Assembly (NCBI RefSeq): GCF_003259365.1
Contig: NZ_QLLY01000005.1
Span: 62,001 to 126,000 of the forward strand
Length of the DNA stretch: 64,000 nt
DNA from: Streptomyces sp. PsTaAH-137
Lineage (GTDB): Bacteria > Actinomycetota > Actinomycetes > Streptomycetales > Streptomycetaceae
Direction: 5' to 3'
In this document: positions 32,881 to 40,614 of the stretch, piece after piece
How the letters are laid out: each line of letters opens with the position of its first letter
How positions within the stretch are numbered: the first letter of the stretch is position 1
The notes under the pieces: model-generated
Seen by the model: the letters and a program-made list of their open reading frames with translations, nothing else
What the model was told of the DNA's origin: nothing
The model's database searches: none
Made by a program: the position numbers and the translations under genes

Positions 32881-34530
32881 TCAGTGCCCGCGGAACGCCT
32901 CCTCCAGCCACCACGAGCCGTGCTCACGGACCACCTTCGCGTCGATGAGCAGCGGTGCGGTCCGCGGCCCCGCCAGCCAGTCGGCCACGGCCTTCAGGTC
33001 GGCCGGGGCGCGGACGGTCACCGCCTCGAAGCCGTAGCCGCGCGCGACGGCGGCGATGTCGGTGGGCGGGAACTCGACGGTGGAGAGCGGGAATCCGTGC
33101 GGGCCGAAGTGGTGCACCTCGGCGCCGTACGCGTCGTCGTTGTAGACGACGACCACCAGGGGCAGGCCGAGGCGGCGCACCGTGTCGAGTTCGACGGCAC
33201 TCATCAGGGCGCCGCCGTCGCCGAGCGCGGCCACCGGGAGCCGGTCGGGGCGGGCCAGGGCGGCGCCGACGGTGGTGGCGAGGCCGAGCCCGATGGACTG
33301 GAACGCCTGGGTGAAGCACAGGCCCTGTTCGTCGGGGACGGACAGGTACATGGTCGGGTGGCCCATGAAGTTGCCGGAGTCGACGCCGATCACGCGCTCG
33401 GCGGGGAGCAGGTCGTCGAGGGCGATGCTGAGGGTGCGCGGGTCGATGCGGTCCCGGGTGGACTCATCCTCGTACGGGATGTCGCGCCAGCGGAGCCGGG
33501 TGGCGAGGGCGTCGCCGGTGGCCGGGGTGCGGTAGCCGGTGCGGGTCTCGTCGCCGAGCGCGGTCCTGACGGCATCGGCGGTCAGGCGGACGTCGCCGGT
33601 GATGCCGAGGTGGACGGGGCGCTGTCCGCCGAGCGCGTCCGGTTCGTCGTCGACCTGGACGAGGGCGGCGTCGGGGCCGATGAGGCGGCCGTGGCGGGTG
33701 GTCCACATGGTCAGGGAGCAGCCCCAGGCGACGATCGCGTCGGCACCCTCGATGAGTTCGGCGGCGAGCGGCGCGGCGAAGCCGCCGGAGACGTCGAGCG
33801 ACCACGGGTTGCCGACGAAGAGGCCGCGGGCCACCGCAGAGGTGGCGAGCAGCGCGCCGCGGCGTTCGGCGAGCAGTTCGAGCGCTTCCCGGCCGCCGGG
33901 GCCGCGCGCGCCACGTCCGGCGATGAACACCGGGCGTTCGGCGCGTGCGAGGACGTCGGCGAGGGCGGCGATGTCGTCGGTGGCGGGTGCGACGGCGGCG
34001 CGCGGCTCCGGCGGGGCGACGGCGGCCAGGGCCGTCTCCGCGTCCGGGACGTCCTGGGTCTGGACGTCGAGCGGCAGGTTGAGCACGACGGTCCGCCGTT
34101 CCTGCACGGCGAGGCGCACGGCGGCGCGGGTCTGTGCGACGGCGTCGGCGGCCGCGGTGACGCGGGCGCTGTGCGCGCCGAGCGCCTCGGCCAGCGCGGT
34201 CTGGTCGACGGCGAAGTTGGAGCGCGGCTGGGAGGCCTCCGCCGCGACGACGATCAGGGGGGTGCGGCTCTTGGCCGCCTCGCCGATGCCGGTGAGGGCG
34301 TTGGTGAGCCCGCAGCCCTGGTGGACGCTGAGCGCCGCCACGGATCCGCTCACCCGGGCGTACGCGTCGGCCATGGTGGCGGCGCCGCCCTCGTGCCGGG
34401 TGGCGACGAACCGGGCGCCGGCCGCCGCCATGGCGTTGGTGACGTGGAAGTTGCCGGAGCCGACGACGCCGAAGACCTGCCCGACTCCGGCGGCGACGAG
34501 GGCCCGGCCGACCGCCTCGGCGACGTTCAC
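32881..34530 (-). CDS. Thiamine diphosphate-dependent enzyme (benzoylformate decarboxylase/acetolactate synthase-like)
   Basis: 549 aa. GTG at 34530 overlaps the stop of the upstream cyclase gene by 4 bases. Three-domain ThDP layout: N-terminal PYR domain with GVGQVFGVVGSGNFHVTNAM and RHEGGAATMADAYAR (catalytic Glu in RHEGG), central domain with RPVFIAGRGARGPGGREAL, and C-terminal PP domain with LGDGGALMSAVELDTVRRLGLPLVVVVYNDDAYG (GDG...ND binding the cofactor and Mg). The family decarboxylates or joins 2-keto acids. Coupling to a kynurenine formamidase/isatin hydrolase-like partner suggests that the substrate is the ring-opened acid that partner makes, such as isatinate; this is inference. 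Confidence 0.9.
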   Translation of the reverse strand: MNVAEAVGRALVAAGVGQVFGVVGSGNFHVTNAMAAAGARFVATRHEGGAATMADAYARVSGSVAALSVHQGCGLTNALTGIGEAAKSRTPLIVVAAEASQPRSNFAVDQTALAEALGAHSARVTAAADAVAQTRAAVRLAVQERRTVVLNLPLDVQTQDVPDAETALAAVAPPEPRAAVAPATDDIAALADVLARAERPVFIAGRGARGPGGREALELLAERRGALLATSAVARGLFVGNPWSLDVSGGFAAPLAAELIEGADAIVAWGCSLTMWTTRHGRLIGPDAALVQVDDEPDALGGQRPVHLGITGDVRLTADAVRTALGDETRTGYRTPATGDALATRLRWRDIPYEDESTRDRIDPRTLSIALDDLLPAERVIGVDSGNFMGHPTMYLSVPDEQGLCFTQAFQSIGLGLATTVGAALARPDRLPVAALGDGGALMSAVELDTVRRLGLPLVVVVYNDDAYGAEVHHFGPHGFPLSTVEFPPTDIAAVARGYGFEAVTVRAPADLKAVADWLAGPRTAPLLIDAKVVREHGSWWLEEAFRGH

Positions 34531-35363
34531 GACGGCTGCCCCGGCCGCTCGACGAGGGCGAGGACCCGGGCGGGCGCCCCGGAGCCGGAGACGATGGGCA
34601 GCGGTCCGGCGATCACCACGGCGCCGGTGGGCGGCAGTTCGGCCAGGTTCTGGAGCTGCGTGAGCCCGTACTTGCCGCTGCCCATGAGGTACGAGTGGCA
34701 GGGGAACGCGGGGTCGAAGCCGTGCGCCCGCCCGGCGTCGGTGCCCACGGTCTCGACGCCGAGCCCGAGCACCGGCGTCCGTTCGGCGACCCAGCGGGCG
34801 CACTCCACGGAGAGGCCCGGGGTGTGGGGGCCGGTCTCGTCGGCGTTCAGGAAGGTGTCCTGCGCGGCCGACCTGCTGCTCCATCCGGTCCGCACGAGCA
34901 GCCAGCCGCCGTCGGGCAGCGGCCCGTACCGGTCCTGCCAGGCTTCGATGTGGGCGATCTCGACGAGGAAGTCCGGGTCCTTGGCGACCTCGTCGGTGAC
35001 GTCGAGGACCGCCGCGGGCGCGACGAGCTGCCGGGCCGGGACGGAGGCGATGTCGGCGAGGTCCCGGCCGGTGACCCAGTGGTTGGGGGCGTCGAAGTGG
35101 GTGCCGGTGTGCTCGCCGGAACGGAAGTTGTTCCAGTACCAGGCGGGCCCGCGGTCGTCGTAGCGGCTGATCTCCTCCAGCTCGAACACGGCCGTCTGCC
35201 CGAACTCGGGCGGCAGTTCCAGCACAGGTGTGGTGGGCGACAACAGCGCGGTGAGATCGACGACTTCGATGGTGCCGCCCCGCAACGCGCCGACCAGAGC
35301 GGCGAGTACGGACGGTGACGTGGACTGCGACGCTGCGGCGGCCGCCGCCGTGGGCTCGGACAT
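34527..35363 (-). CDS. Cyclase family metal hydrolase (kynurenine formamidase/isatin hydrolase-like)
   Basis: 278 aa from the ATG at 35363. The key motif of the cyclase (PF04199) family, EHTGTHFDAPNHW near residues 83-95, is the HxGTHxDxPxH metal site of bacterial kynurenine formamidase and isatin hydrolase. Further family pieces are LSPTTPVLELPPEF, GWLLVRTGWSSR, HTPGLSVECARWVAER, VLGLGVETVGTDAGRA and HSYLMGSGKYGLTQLQNLAELPPTGAVVIAGPLPI. The last reads exactly like formamidase-type enzymes. Hydrolyses a cyclic or formyl amide in the cytoplasm. Translationally coupled to the downstream ThDP enzyme. Confidence 0.9.
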   Translation of the reverse strand: MSEPTAAAAAASQSTSPSVLAALVGALRGGTIEVVDLTALLSPTTPVLELPPEFGQTAVFELEEISRYDDRGPAWYWNNFRSGEHTGTHFDAPNHWVTGRDLADIASVPARQLVAPAAVLDVTDEVAKDPDFLVEIAHIEAWQDRYGPLPDGGWLLVRTGWSSRSAAQDTFLNADETGPHTPGLSVECARWVAERTPVLGLGVETVGTDAGRAHGFDPAFPCHSYLMGSGKYGLTQLQNLAELPPTGAVVIAGPLPIVSGSGAPARVLALVERPGQPS

Positions 35364-35406
35364 GCCTGCATCCTGAAGGCATCGGCGGGGCCGCACAACC
35401 GTCCGG

Positions 35407-36120
35407 TCAGTGGGCGTCGACGAGCTGGTACAGGTAGATGAGCCGGCTGTTGTCGTCGGGCATCGCGTTCACGTCGTCGGAGGGGGCGTCGATGCGGAAC
35501 CAGAACTCGGGGGCCTTGGCGCCCTTGAGTTCACCCTTGTCCTGCATCCGCGCGAGCTCGTCGAGGAACGGGCTCGCGGCCGGCGTCCTCGTGCCCATCC
35601 GGCTCGCGATCCGGCCGCCGACGACCGTCTTGAGGTGGTTCGTGTCGACGAGCACGTCCGTCGCGGCGCCGGTCGCGCTGGAGGGCACGAAGCGGGGCTT
35701 CGCACCGTCGCAGTCGTAGTGGCCGAGGACGAGGCCGACGAGCGTGGGGCTCTCGCCGCCGAAGCTGACCGACTCGATCTTCGCGTACGGGCCCTGGCCG
35801 TCGTGGTCGCAGACCGAGCCGGTCGGCGGGGTCTGCCGGTGCGCGTACTTCCATCCGGCCGGACTCGCCGCGCGGGGCGTGGTGGTGCTCGCGGTGGGCT
35901 CGGCCGCCGGGGTGGAGGCGCTCTTCGAGGGGGACGGGCTCGCTGCGCTCGGGCTCGCCGGGGCGTTCGTGGCGGGGCTCTCGGTGTGGGCGGTCTTGGG
36001 GTCGGCGCTGCTCTGGTCGCAGGCGGTCAGGGTCAGGGCCGCCGCGACGGCGGCGCCCAGGGCGCAGGCCCGCAGGCCGGGGCGCGGTGTTCTCCGGGTG
36101 CTCTGGCGGTTCACACGCAT
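35407..36120 (-). CDS. Secreted lipoprotein of unknown function
   Basis: 237 aa from the ATG at 36120. Signal peptide with Arg-rich start and lipobox LTAC near residue 34, followed by a Ser/Thr/Pro/Ala-rich linker of about 60 residues, then a domain of about 140 residues: WKYAHRQTPPTGSVCDHDGQGPYAKIESVSFGG cut short here as SVCDHDGQGPYAKIESV, LVGLVLGHYDCDG, DVLVDTNHLKTVVGG and ARMQDKGELKGAKAPEF. The two Cys (SVCD and YDCDG) may form a disulfide. I do not recognise the family. It stands alone with a long structured leader (about 36121-36260). Confidence 0.7.
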   Translation of the reverse strand: MRVNRQSTRRTPRPGLRACALGAAVAAALTLTACDQSSADPKTAHTESPATNAPASPSAASPSPSKSASTPAAEPTASTTTPRAASPAGWKYAHRQTPPTGSVCDHDGQGPYAKIESVSFGGESPTLVGLVLGHYDCDGAKPRFVPSSATGAATDVLVDTNHLKTVVGGRIASRMGTRTPAASPFLDELARMQDKGELKGAKAPEFWFRIDAPSDDVNAMPDDNSRLIYLYQLVDAH

Positions 36121-36141
36121 GATCGGTTCCCCCGTTGTCGT

Positions 36142-36211
36142 GCGCACGTCCTGACGTGCGCGGTCGTTGTGCCGGTGCCGGGGGAAGGGTGCCCGTGGAG
36201 CGGTTCGCTCC
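36142..36211 (-). promoter_or_regulatory. Two perfect hairpins in the leader of the lipoprotein gene
   Basis: GCGCACGTC and GACGTGCGC (36142-36161, centre CT) and GGAGCG and CGCTCC (36197-36211, centre of 3) lie upstream of the lipoprotein ATG (36120). They could be DNA operators or RNA structures in the leader. Further upstream GTTAC occurs twice with a 10-bp period (36231-36235, 36241-36245). Confidence 0.45.
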
Positions 36212-36264
36212 ACACACACCGTGCCGGAACGTTACGCGTCGTTACACATTACGGACATAGGCGT

Positions 36265-36307
36265 ACGCGACGGGCCGCCGCCCACGAAGGACGGCGGCCC
36301 GCGTCGC
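36265..36307 (-). terminator. Terminator hairpin after the Opp/amidohydrolase operon
   Basis: CGGGCCGCCG (36271-36280) pairs with CGGCGGCCCG (36292-36301), loop of 11 bases, with some pairing of the flanks. It lies 19 bases beyond the amidohydrolase stop codon. No strong T-run, as is common in high-GC genomes. Confidence 0.55.
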
Positions 36308-36319
36308 GGCGCGAGGAGA

Positions 36320-37534
36320 TCAGCCGGCGTCGACCAGTTCGAGGCCGTCCGCGACGACCCGTCCGTCGTGCAGGACGGTGCGGTCGGTGCCGCGGTCCAT
36401 GACGGCGCTGCTGGGCGTCTCGCCGTCGACGAGCAGCAGGTCGGCACGGTCGCCCACGGCGAGTCCCGGCCGGTCGGCGACCCCGGTGAGCCGGGGCACG
36501 TCGTGGCTCATGATGGCGGCGCCGCCCATGCTCGCCACCGCCAGGCACATCTCGATGTGCTCGTCGCGGCGGAAGTTGTTGGTGAAGGCGAGCTGCCAGG
36601 TGCGGTCGAGCAGATCGCAGTTGCCGTACGGGCTCCAGTAGTCGCGCTGCCCGTCCTCGCCGAGGCCGACGCGGACGCCCGCCTCGGTGAGCGCGACGAG
36701 GGAGAGCTGGTTGCGGGCGGCCGGGGCGACGGTCGCCATGGCGATGTCCAGCTCGGCGAACTCCTCGATGAGCCGGCGGCTGGTCGCCTCGTTCACGGAA
36801 CCGAGCTCGTAGGCGTGCGACATGGTGACCTTGCCCTGCATGCCGAGCGCGCGGACCCGCTCCAGGATCAGGTCGGTGGAGAACACGCCGAGGTCGCCGG
36901 GCTCGTGCAGGTGGATGTCGACCTCGACGCCGTACTTCTCGGCGAGCCCGAAGACCACGTCGAGGTGGCCCTTGGGGTCGCGGTCCAGGGTGCAGGGGTC
37001 GATGCCGCCCATCACGTCGGCGCCCGCCTTGAGCGAGGCCTCCAGGTAGTCGGCGGTGCCGGGCTCCAGCAGGATGCCGGCCTGCGGGAACGTCATGATC
37101 TGGACGTCGGCGAGATGCCCGTACTTCTCCTTGGCGGCGACGACCGCCTCGAACTTCTCCAGCTTGCAGTCGACGTCGACCTGCGCGTACGTGCGCACCC
37201 GCGTCGTACCGCGGGCGATCATGCGCTCCAGGGTGCCGGCGACCCGCTCGGGCAGGGCGATCTCGGCGTCGCGCCAGTTCTCGCGGTCGTTCATCATCAT
37301 CGTCCAGACGCCGGGCCCGCCGGTGTGCGGGCGGAACGGCAGGCCGATGCGGGTGGAGTCCAGGTGGACGTGGACGTCGCTGAAGGACGGCAGGAGCAGC
37401 CGGCCGCGGCCCTCGACGGCGTCCGCGGCGGGCGCGGCCGCCGGGTCGTGCGGGCGGATGGCGGTGATGCGGGTGCCGTCGACGGTCACGTCGCTGCGCT
37501 CGCCGCCCCAGGGGCGGACGTCACGGATGAGCAT
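36320..37534 (-). CDS. Amidohydrolase, cytosine deaminase-like
   Basis: 404 aa from the ATG at 37534, with AAGGAAG 9 bases upstream. Complete metal-site set: H55 and H57 in FSDVHVHLDS, the H pair in EVDIHLHEPGDLG, H in VTMSHAYELG and D in VGLGEDGQRDYWSPYGN. This is the pattern of cytosine deaminase and related N-acyl/amino-azine deaminases (amidohydrolase superfamily). It hydrolyses an amino or amide group on a ring compound in the cytoplasm. Last gene of the minus-strand operon after the Opp transporter, 48 bases behind the second ATPase gene, so its substrate is probably what that transporter brings in. Confidence 0.88.
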   Translation of the reverse strand: MLIRDVRPWGGERSDVTVDGTRITAIRPHDPAAAPAADAVEGRGRLLLPSFSDVHVHLDSTRIGLPFRPHTGGPGVWTMMMNDRENWRDAEIALPERVAGTLERMIARGTTRVRTYAQVDVDCKLEKFEAVVAAKEKYGHLADVQIMTFPQAGILLEPGTADYLEASLKAGADVMGGIDPCTLDRDPKGHLDVVFGLAEKYGVEVDIHLHEPGDLGVFSTDLILERVRALGMQGKVTMSHAYELGSVNEATSRRLIEEFAELDIAMATVAPAARNQLSLVALTEAGVRVGLGEDGQRDYWSPYGNCDLLDRTWQLAFTNNFRRDEHIEMCLAVASMGGAAIMSHDVPRLTGVADRPGLAVGDRADLLLVDGETPSSAVMDRGTDRTVLHDGRVVADGLELVDAG

Positions 37535-37581
37535 GTGGTGCAACTTCCTTACTTCGGTGATGCGTTGGCGGGTCGGAAGGC

Positions 37582-38595
37582 TCAGTGGGCCGCTACGGCC
37601 CGGTCGGCGAAGTGGCAGGCGGGCCCTTCGTCGTCCGGCACGGGCGGGATCTCCCCGGCGCAGCGCGCCTGCTCGGCCTCGCCGAGGGTGGGGCGCAGCG
37701 GGCACCGGGTGCGGAACACGCAGCCGGACGGGGGGTTCGCCGGGGTGGGCAGGTCGCCGGTGAGCCGGATCCTGCGGCCCCGGTCGGCGTCCGGGTCGGG
37801 CTGCGGGACGGCGGAGAGCAGGGCGCGGGTGTAGGGGTGGCGGGGGTGGTCGAAGACGTCCCGGGTGGCCCCGCTCTCCATGACCTTGCCGAGGTACATG
37901 ACGGCGACGCGGTCGGCGAAGTGCCGTACGACGGACAGGTCGTGGGCGATGAAGAGGTACGCGACGCCGGTGTCGGCCTGGATGTCCTGGAGGAGGTTGA
38001 CGACCTGCGCCTGGACGGAGACGTCGAGGGCCGAGACCGGCTCGTCGCAGATGATCAGGCGGGGTTCGAGGGCGAGCGCGCGGGCGATGCCGACGCGCTG
38101 CTTCTGGCCGCCGGAGAACTCGTGCGGGAAGCGGTTGTAGTGGTCGGGGCGCAGGCCCACCCGGTCCATCAGTTCCCGTACGCGGGTCTTGACGCCGCCG
38201 GGCGGTTCGATGCCCTGGGCGTGCAGCGGCGCGGCGATCGCGGCACCGACGGTCTGCCGGGGGTTGAGGGAGGAGGCCGGGTTCTGGAAGACCATCTGCA
38301 CCTGCCGGCGGTACTCCTGCGCCTCGGCGCGGTTCAGCGAGCCGACGTCGCGGCCGTCGAGCAGGACGGTGCCGGAGGTCGGTTCGAGCAGGCGCATCAG
38401 CAGCCGGCCGGTGGTGGACTTGCCGCAGCCCGACTCGCCGACGATGCCGAGGGTCTGCCCGGCGCCCACGGAGAAGCTGACGCCGTCGACGGCCTTGACC
38501 GGGGCGCCTCCTCGGCCGAGGAGGCCGCCGCGGCCCCGGAAGTGCTTGGTGAGGCCGCGCGCCTCCAGGAGCGGCGGCTGCTCGGTGGTGGTCAT
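37582..38595 (-). CDS. Opp/Dpp-type ABC transporter ATP-binding protein (OppF-like)
   Basis: 337 aa. The ATG overlaps the upstream ATPase stop by 4 bases. Walker A GESGCGKST, Q-loop VFQNP, signature EFSGGQKQR, Walker B LIICDEP and H-loop IAHDLS. The C-terminal oligopeptide-transporter extension is present: HPYTRALLSAVP and SGCVFRTRCP, with Cys residues that in relatives can bind an iron-sulfur cluster. Forms the energy-providing heterodimer with the OppD-like protein on the cytoplasmic face. Confidence 0.95.
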   Translation of the reverse strand: MTTTEQPPLLEARGLTKHFRGRGGLLGRGGAPVKAVDGVSFSVGAGQTLGIVGESGCGKSTTGRLLMRLLEPTSGTVLLDGRDVGSLNRAEAQEYRRQVQMVFQNPASSLNPRQTVGAAIAAPLHAQGIEPPGGVKTRVRELMDRVGLRPDHYNRFPHEFSGGQKQRVGIARALALEPRLIICDEPVSALDVSVQAQVVNLLQDIQADTGVAYLFIAHDLSVVRHFADRVAVMYLGKVMESGATRDVFDHPRHPYTRALLSAVPQPDPDADRGRRIRLTGDLPTPANPPSGCVFRTRCPLRPTLGEAEQARCAGEIPPVPDDEGPACHFADRAVAAH

Positions 38596-39611
38596 CGCAC
38601 GGCCTCCGCGGTGTCGGTGAGGGTCTCCAGGTGGCACCGGGAGGGGTGGTCGGCGGTGCCGACGGTGCGGAACTCCGGGCGTTCGCCGTGGCAGCGTCCG
38701 TCGGGCACGCGGTGGGTCTGCGGGCAGCGGTCGGCGAAGAGGCAGCCGTCCGGCAGGGCGAGGAGCGACGGCGGGAAGCCCGGGATGGGGCGCAGCCGTT
38801 CGCCGTCGTCGCCGAGCGTGGGCATGGAGGCGAGCAGGCCCTGGGTGTAGGGGTGGCGCGGGTCGCGGAAGAGTTCGCGGACGCTGCCCCGCTCCACGCA
38901 CTGGCCGCCGTACATGACGGCGACGTGGTGGCAGACCTCGGCGACGACGCCGAGGTCGTGGGTGACGAGGACGACGGCGGTACCGGTCTCCTGCTGGAGT
39001 TCGCCGAGCAGGTCGAGGATCTGCGCCTGGACGGTGACGTCGAGGGCGGTGGTCGGCTCGTCGGCGATGAGCAGTTCGGGTTCGCAGACCAGGGCCATGG
39101 CGATCATGGCGCGCTGGCGCATGCCGCCGGAGAACTCGTGCGGGAAGGCGCGGGCCCGCCGCCTGGGGTCGGGGATGCCGACGCGGCCCAGCATGTCGAC
39201 GGCGACGTCGAACGCGGCCTTCCGCGTTACCTGGTTGTGGACCCGGTACGCCTCGGCGATCTGGGCGCCGACGGTGTGGAAGGGGTGCATCGCGGAGAGC
39301 GGGTCCTGAAAGATCATGGCGATCTTCTTGCCGCGCCAGGCCCGCATCCGTTCCTCGGAGAGGGAGTTGAGGTCGGTGCCGTCGAGCAGGATCTCGCCGG
39401 TGACCTCGGCGCGGGTCTCCTTGAGCAGGCCCATCAGCGCCTGGCTGGTGACGGTCTTGCCGGAGCCGGACTCGCCGACGATGCCGAGGGTCTCGCCGCG
39501 GTTCAGGGTGAGGTCCATGCCGTTGACGGCGTGCACGAGGCCGTCGTCGGTGGGGAAGGTGACGTGCAGGTCCCGTATGCGCAGCAGGGGCTGGTCGGTG
39601 GCGGTGGTCAT
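38592..39611 (-). CDS. Opp/Dpp-type ABC transporter ATP-binding protein (OppD-like)
   Basis: 339 aa. Start at 39611 overlaps the permease stop by one base (TGATG). Walker A GESGSGKT, Q-loop IFQDP, signature EFSGGMRQR, Walker B LIADEPTTALD, H-loop VTHDLG, and the C-terminal extension HPYTQGLLASMP and DGCLFADRCPQ. Partner of the OppF-like ATPase that follows. These transporters carry oligopeptides, nickel complexes, glycosides or other small molecules, so the family alone does not define the substrate. Confidence 0.95.
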   Translation of the reverse strand: MTTATDQPLLRIRDLHVTFPTDDGLVHAVNGMDLTLNRGETLGIVGESGSGKTVTSQALMGLLKETRAEVTGEILLDGTDLNSLSEERMRAWRGKKIAMIFQDPLSAMHPFHTVGAQIAEAYRVHNQVTRKAAFDVAVDMLGRVGIPDPRRRARAFPHEFSGGMRQRAMIAMALVCEPELLIADEPTTALDVTVQAQILDLLGELQQETGTAVVLVTHDLGVVAEVCHHVAVMYGGQCVERGSVRELFRDPRHPYTQGLLASMPTLGDDGERLRPIPGFPPSLLALPDGCLFADRCPQTHRVPDGRCHGERPEFRTVGTADHPSRCHLETLTDTAEAVR

Positions 39612-40612
39612 CAGGCGGCCCTCACTCGCGGGTCGATGACGGCGTAGACGGCGTCGACGACGACGTTGGCGACGATGATGAAGAAGGCGGCGAGCAGGGT
39701 GATCGCCATGGTGACGGGCAGATCGCCGGCCTGCGCGGCGCGGACGGCGGTGAAGCCGACGCCGGGGACGGAGAAGATCTGCTCGGTGAGGACGGCGCCG
39801 CCGAGCAGCAGCCCGATGTCGAGGCCGAGCATGGTGACGACGGGGGTGAGTCCGGCGCGGGCGCCGTGCCGGACGACCATCACGGCCTTGGACAGGCCCT
39901 TGGCGCGGGCGGTGCGCATGAAGTCCTCGCCGAACGTCTCCAGCATGGAGCTGCGGGTGACGCGGATGTACTGGGCGCTGAACAGCACGGCGAGCGCGAC
40001 CCAGGGCAGCAGGTAGTTCTGGAACCAGCCGCCGAACCCGGCCGGTCCGAACGGCGACGTGATGGCGTTGGTGGTGAACGGCAGCAGGTCGAACGTCGAG
40101 ACGAAGACCAGGAGCAGGAGCAGCCCGGTGACGGGGATCGGCAGCGAGACGCCGATGGAGGCGCCGCCCACGATCAGCTTGTCGGTGAGCTTGTTCTTGC
40201 GGAGCGCGGCGAGCGTGCCGAGGGTGACGCCGACGACCGTCCAGAGCACGATCGCGCCGACGGCGACGGACACCGTGTACGGCAGGGCGCGTTCCAGCAC
40301 GGCGGTGACGTTCTCGTTGGTCTGGAACGACTTGCCGAAGCAGGGCCATTCGCACAGCGTCTGCGCACCGGCGGCACCGACCGTCCGCCCGTGGAAGAGG
40401 CCGGACATGTAGGTCAGGTACTGGGTGAGGAACGGCTTGTCCATGCCGAGGGCGACGCGCGCCTCGGCCACGCGCTGGGGCGTGCACTCCTGTCCGCAGG
40501 CGGCGGCCGCCGGGTCGGCGGGCCCGAACTGGAAGAGGGTGAAGGTGACGAAGCTGATGACGATCAGCAGGACGACGGTGGCGCCGAGACGCCGGAGCAG
40601 AAAGGCGGCCAT
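39611..40612 (-). CDS. Opp/Dpp-type ABC transporter permease (OppB-like)
   Basis: 333 aa from the ATG at 40612 (AAGGGG upstream; a GTG two codons earlier is possible). The N-terminal LLRRLGATVVLLIVISFVTFTLF and the family motif QPF-like FTNNAITSPFG region fit OppB-type permeases, as does MRTARAKGLSKAVMVVRHGARAG with ATPase-contact residues. Six membrane segments. An unusual insert with Cys residues (CGQECT, CEWPCFGKS) lies in the first external loop. It follows the binding-protein gene by two bases and is coupled to the OppD-like gene. Confidence 0.93.
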   Translation of the reverse strand: MAAFLLRRLGATVVLLIVISFVTFTLFQFGPADPAAAACGQECTPQRVAEARVALGMDKPFLTQYLTYMSGLFHGRTVGAAGAQTLCEWPCFGKSFQTNENVTAVLERALPYTVSVAVGAIVLWTVVGVTLGTLAALRKNKLTDKLIVGGASIGVSLPIPVTGLLLLLVFVSTFDLLPFTTNAITSPFGPAGFGGWFQNYLLPWVALAVLFSAQYIRVTRSSMLETFGEDFMRTARAKGLSKAVMVVRHGARAGLTPVVTMLGLDIGLLLGGAVLTEQIFSVPGVGFTAVRAAQAGDLPVTMAITLLAAFFIIVANVVVDAVYAVIDPRVRAA

Positions 40613-40614
40613 GG

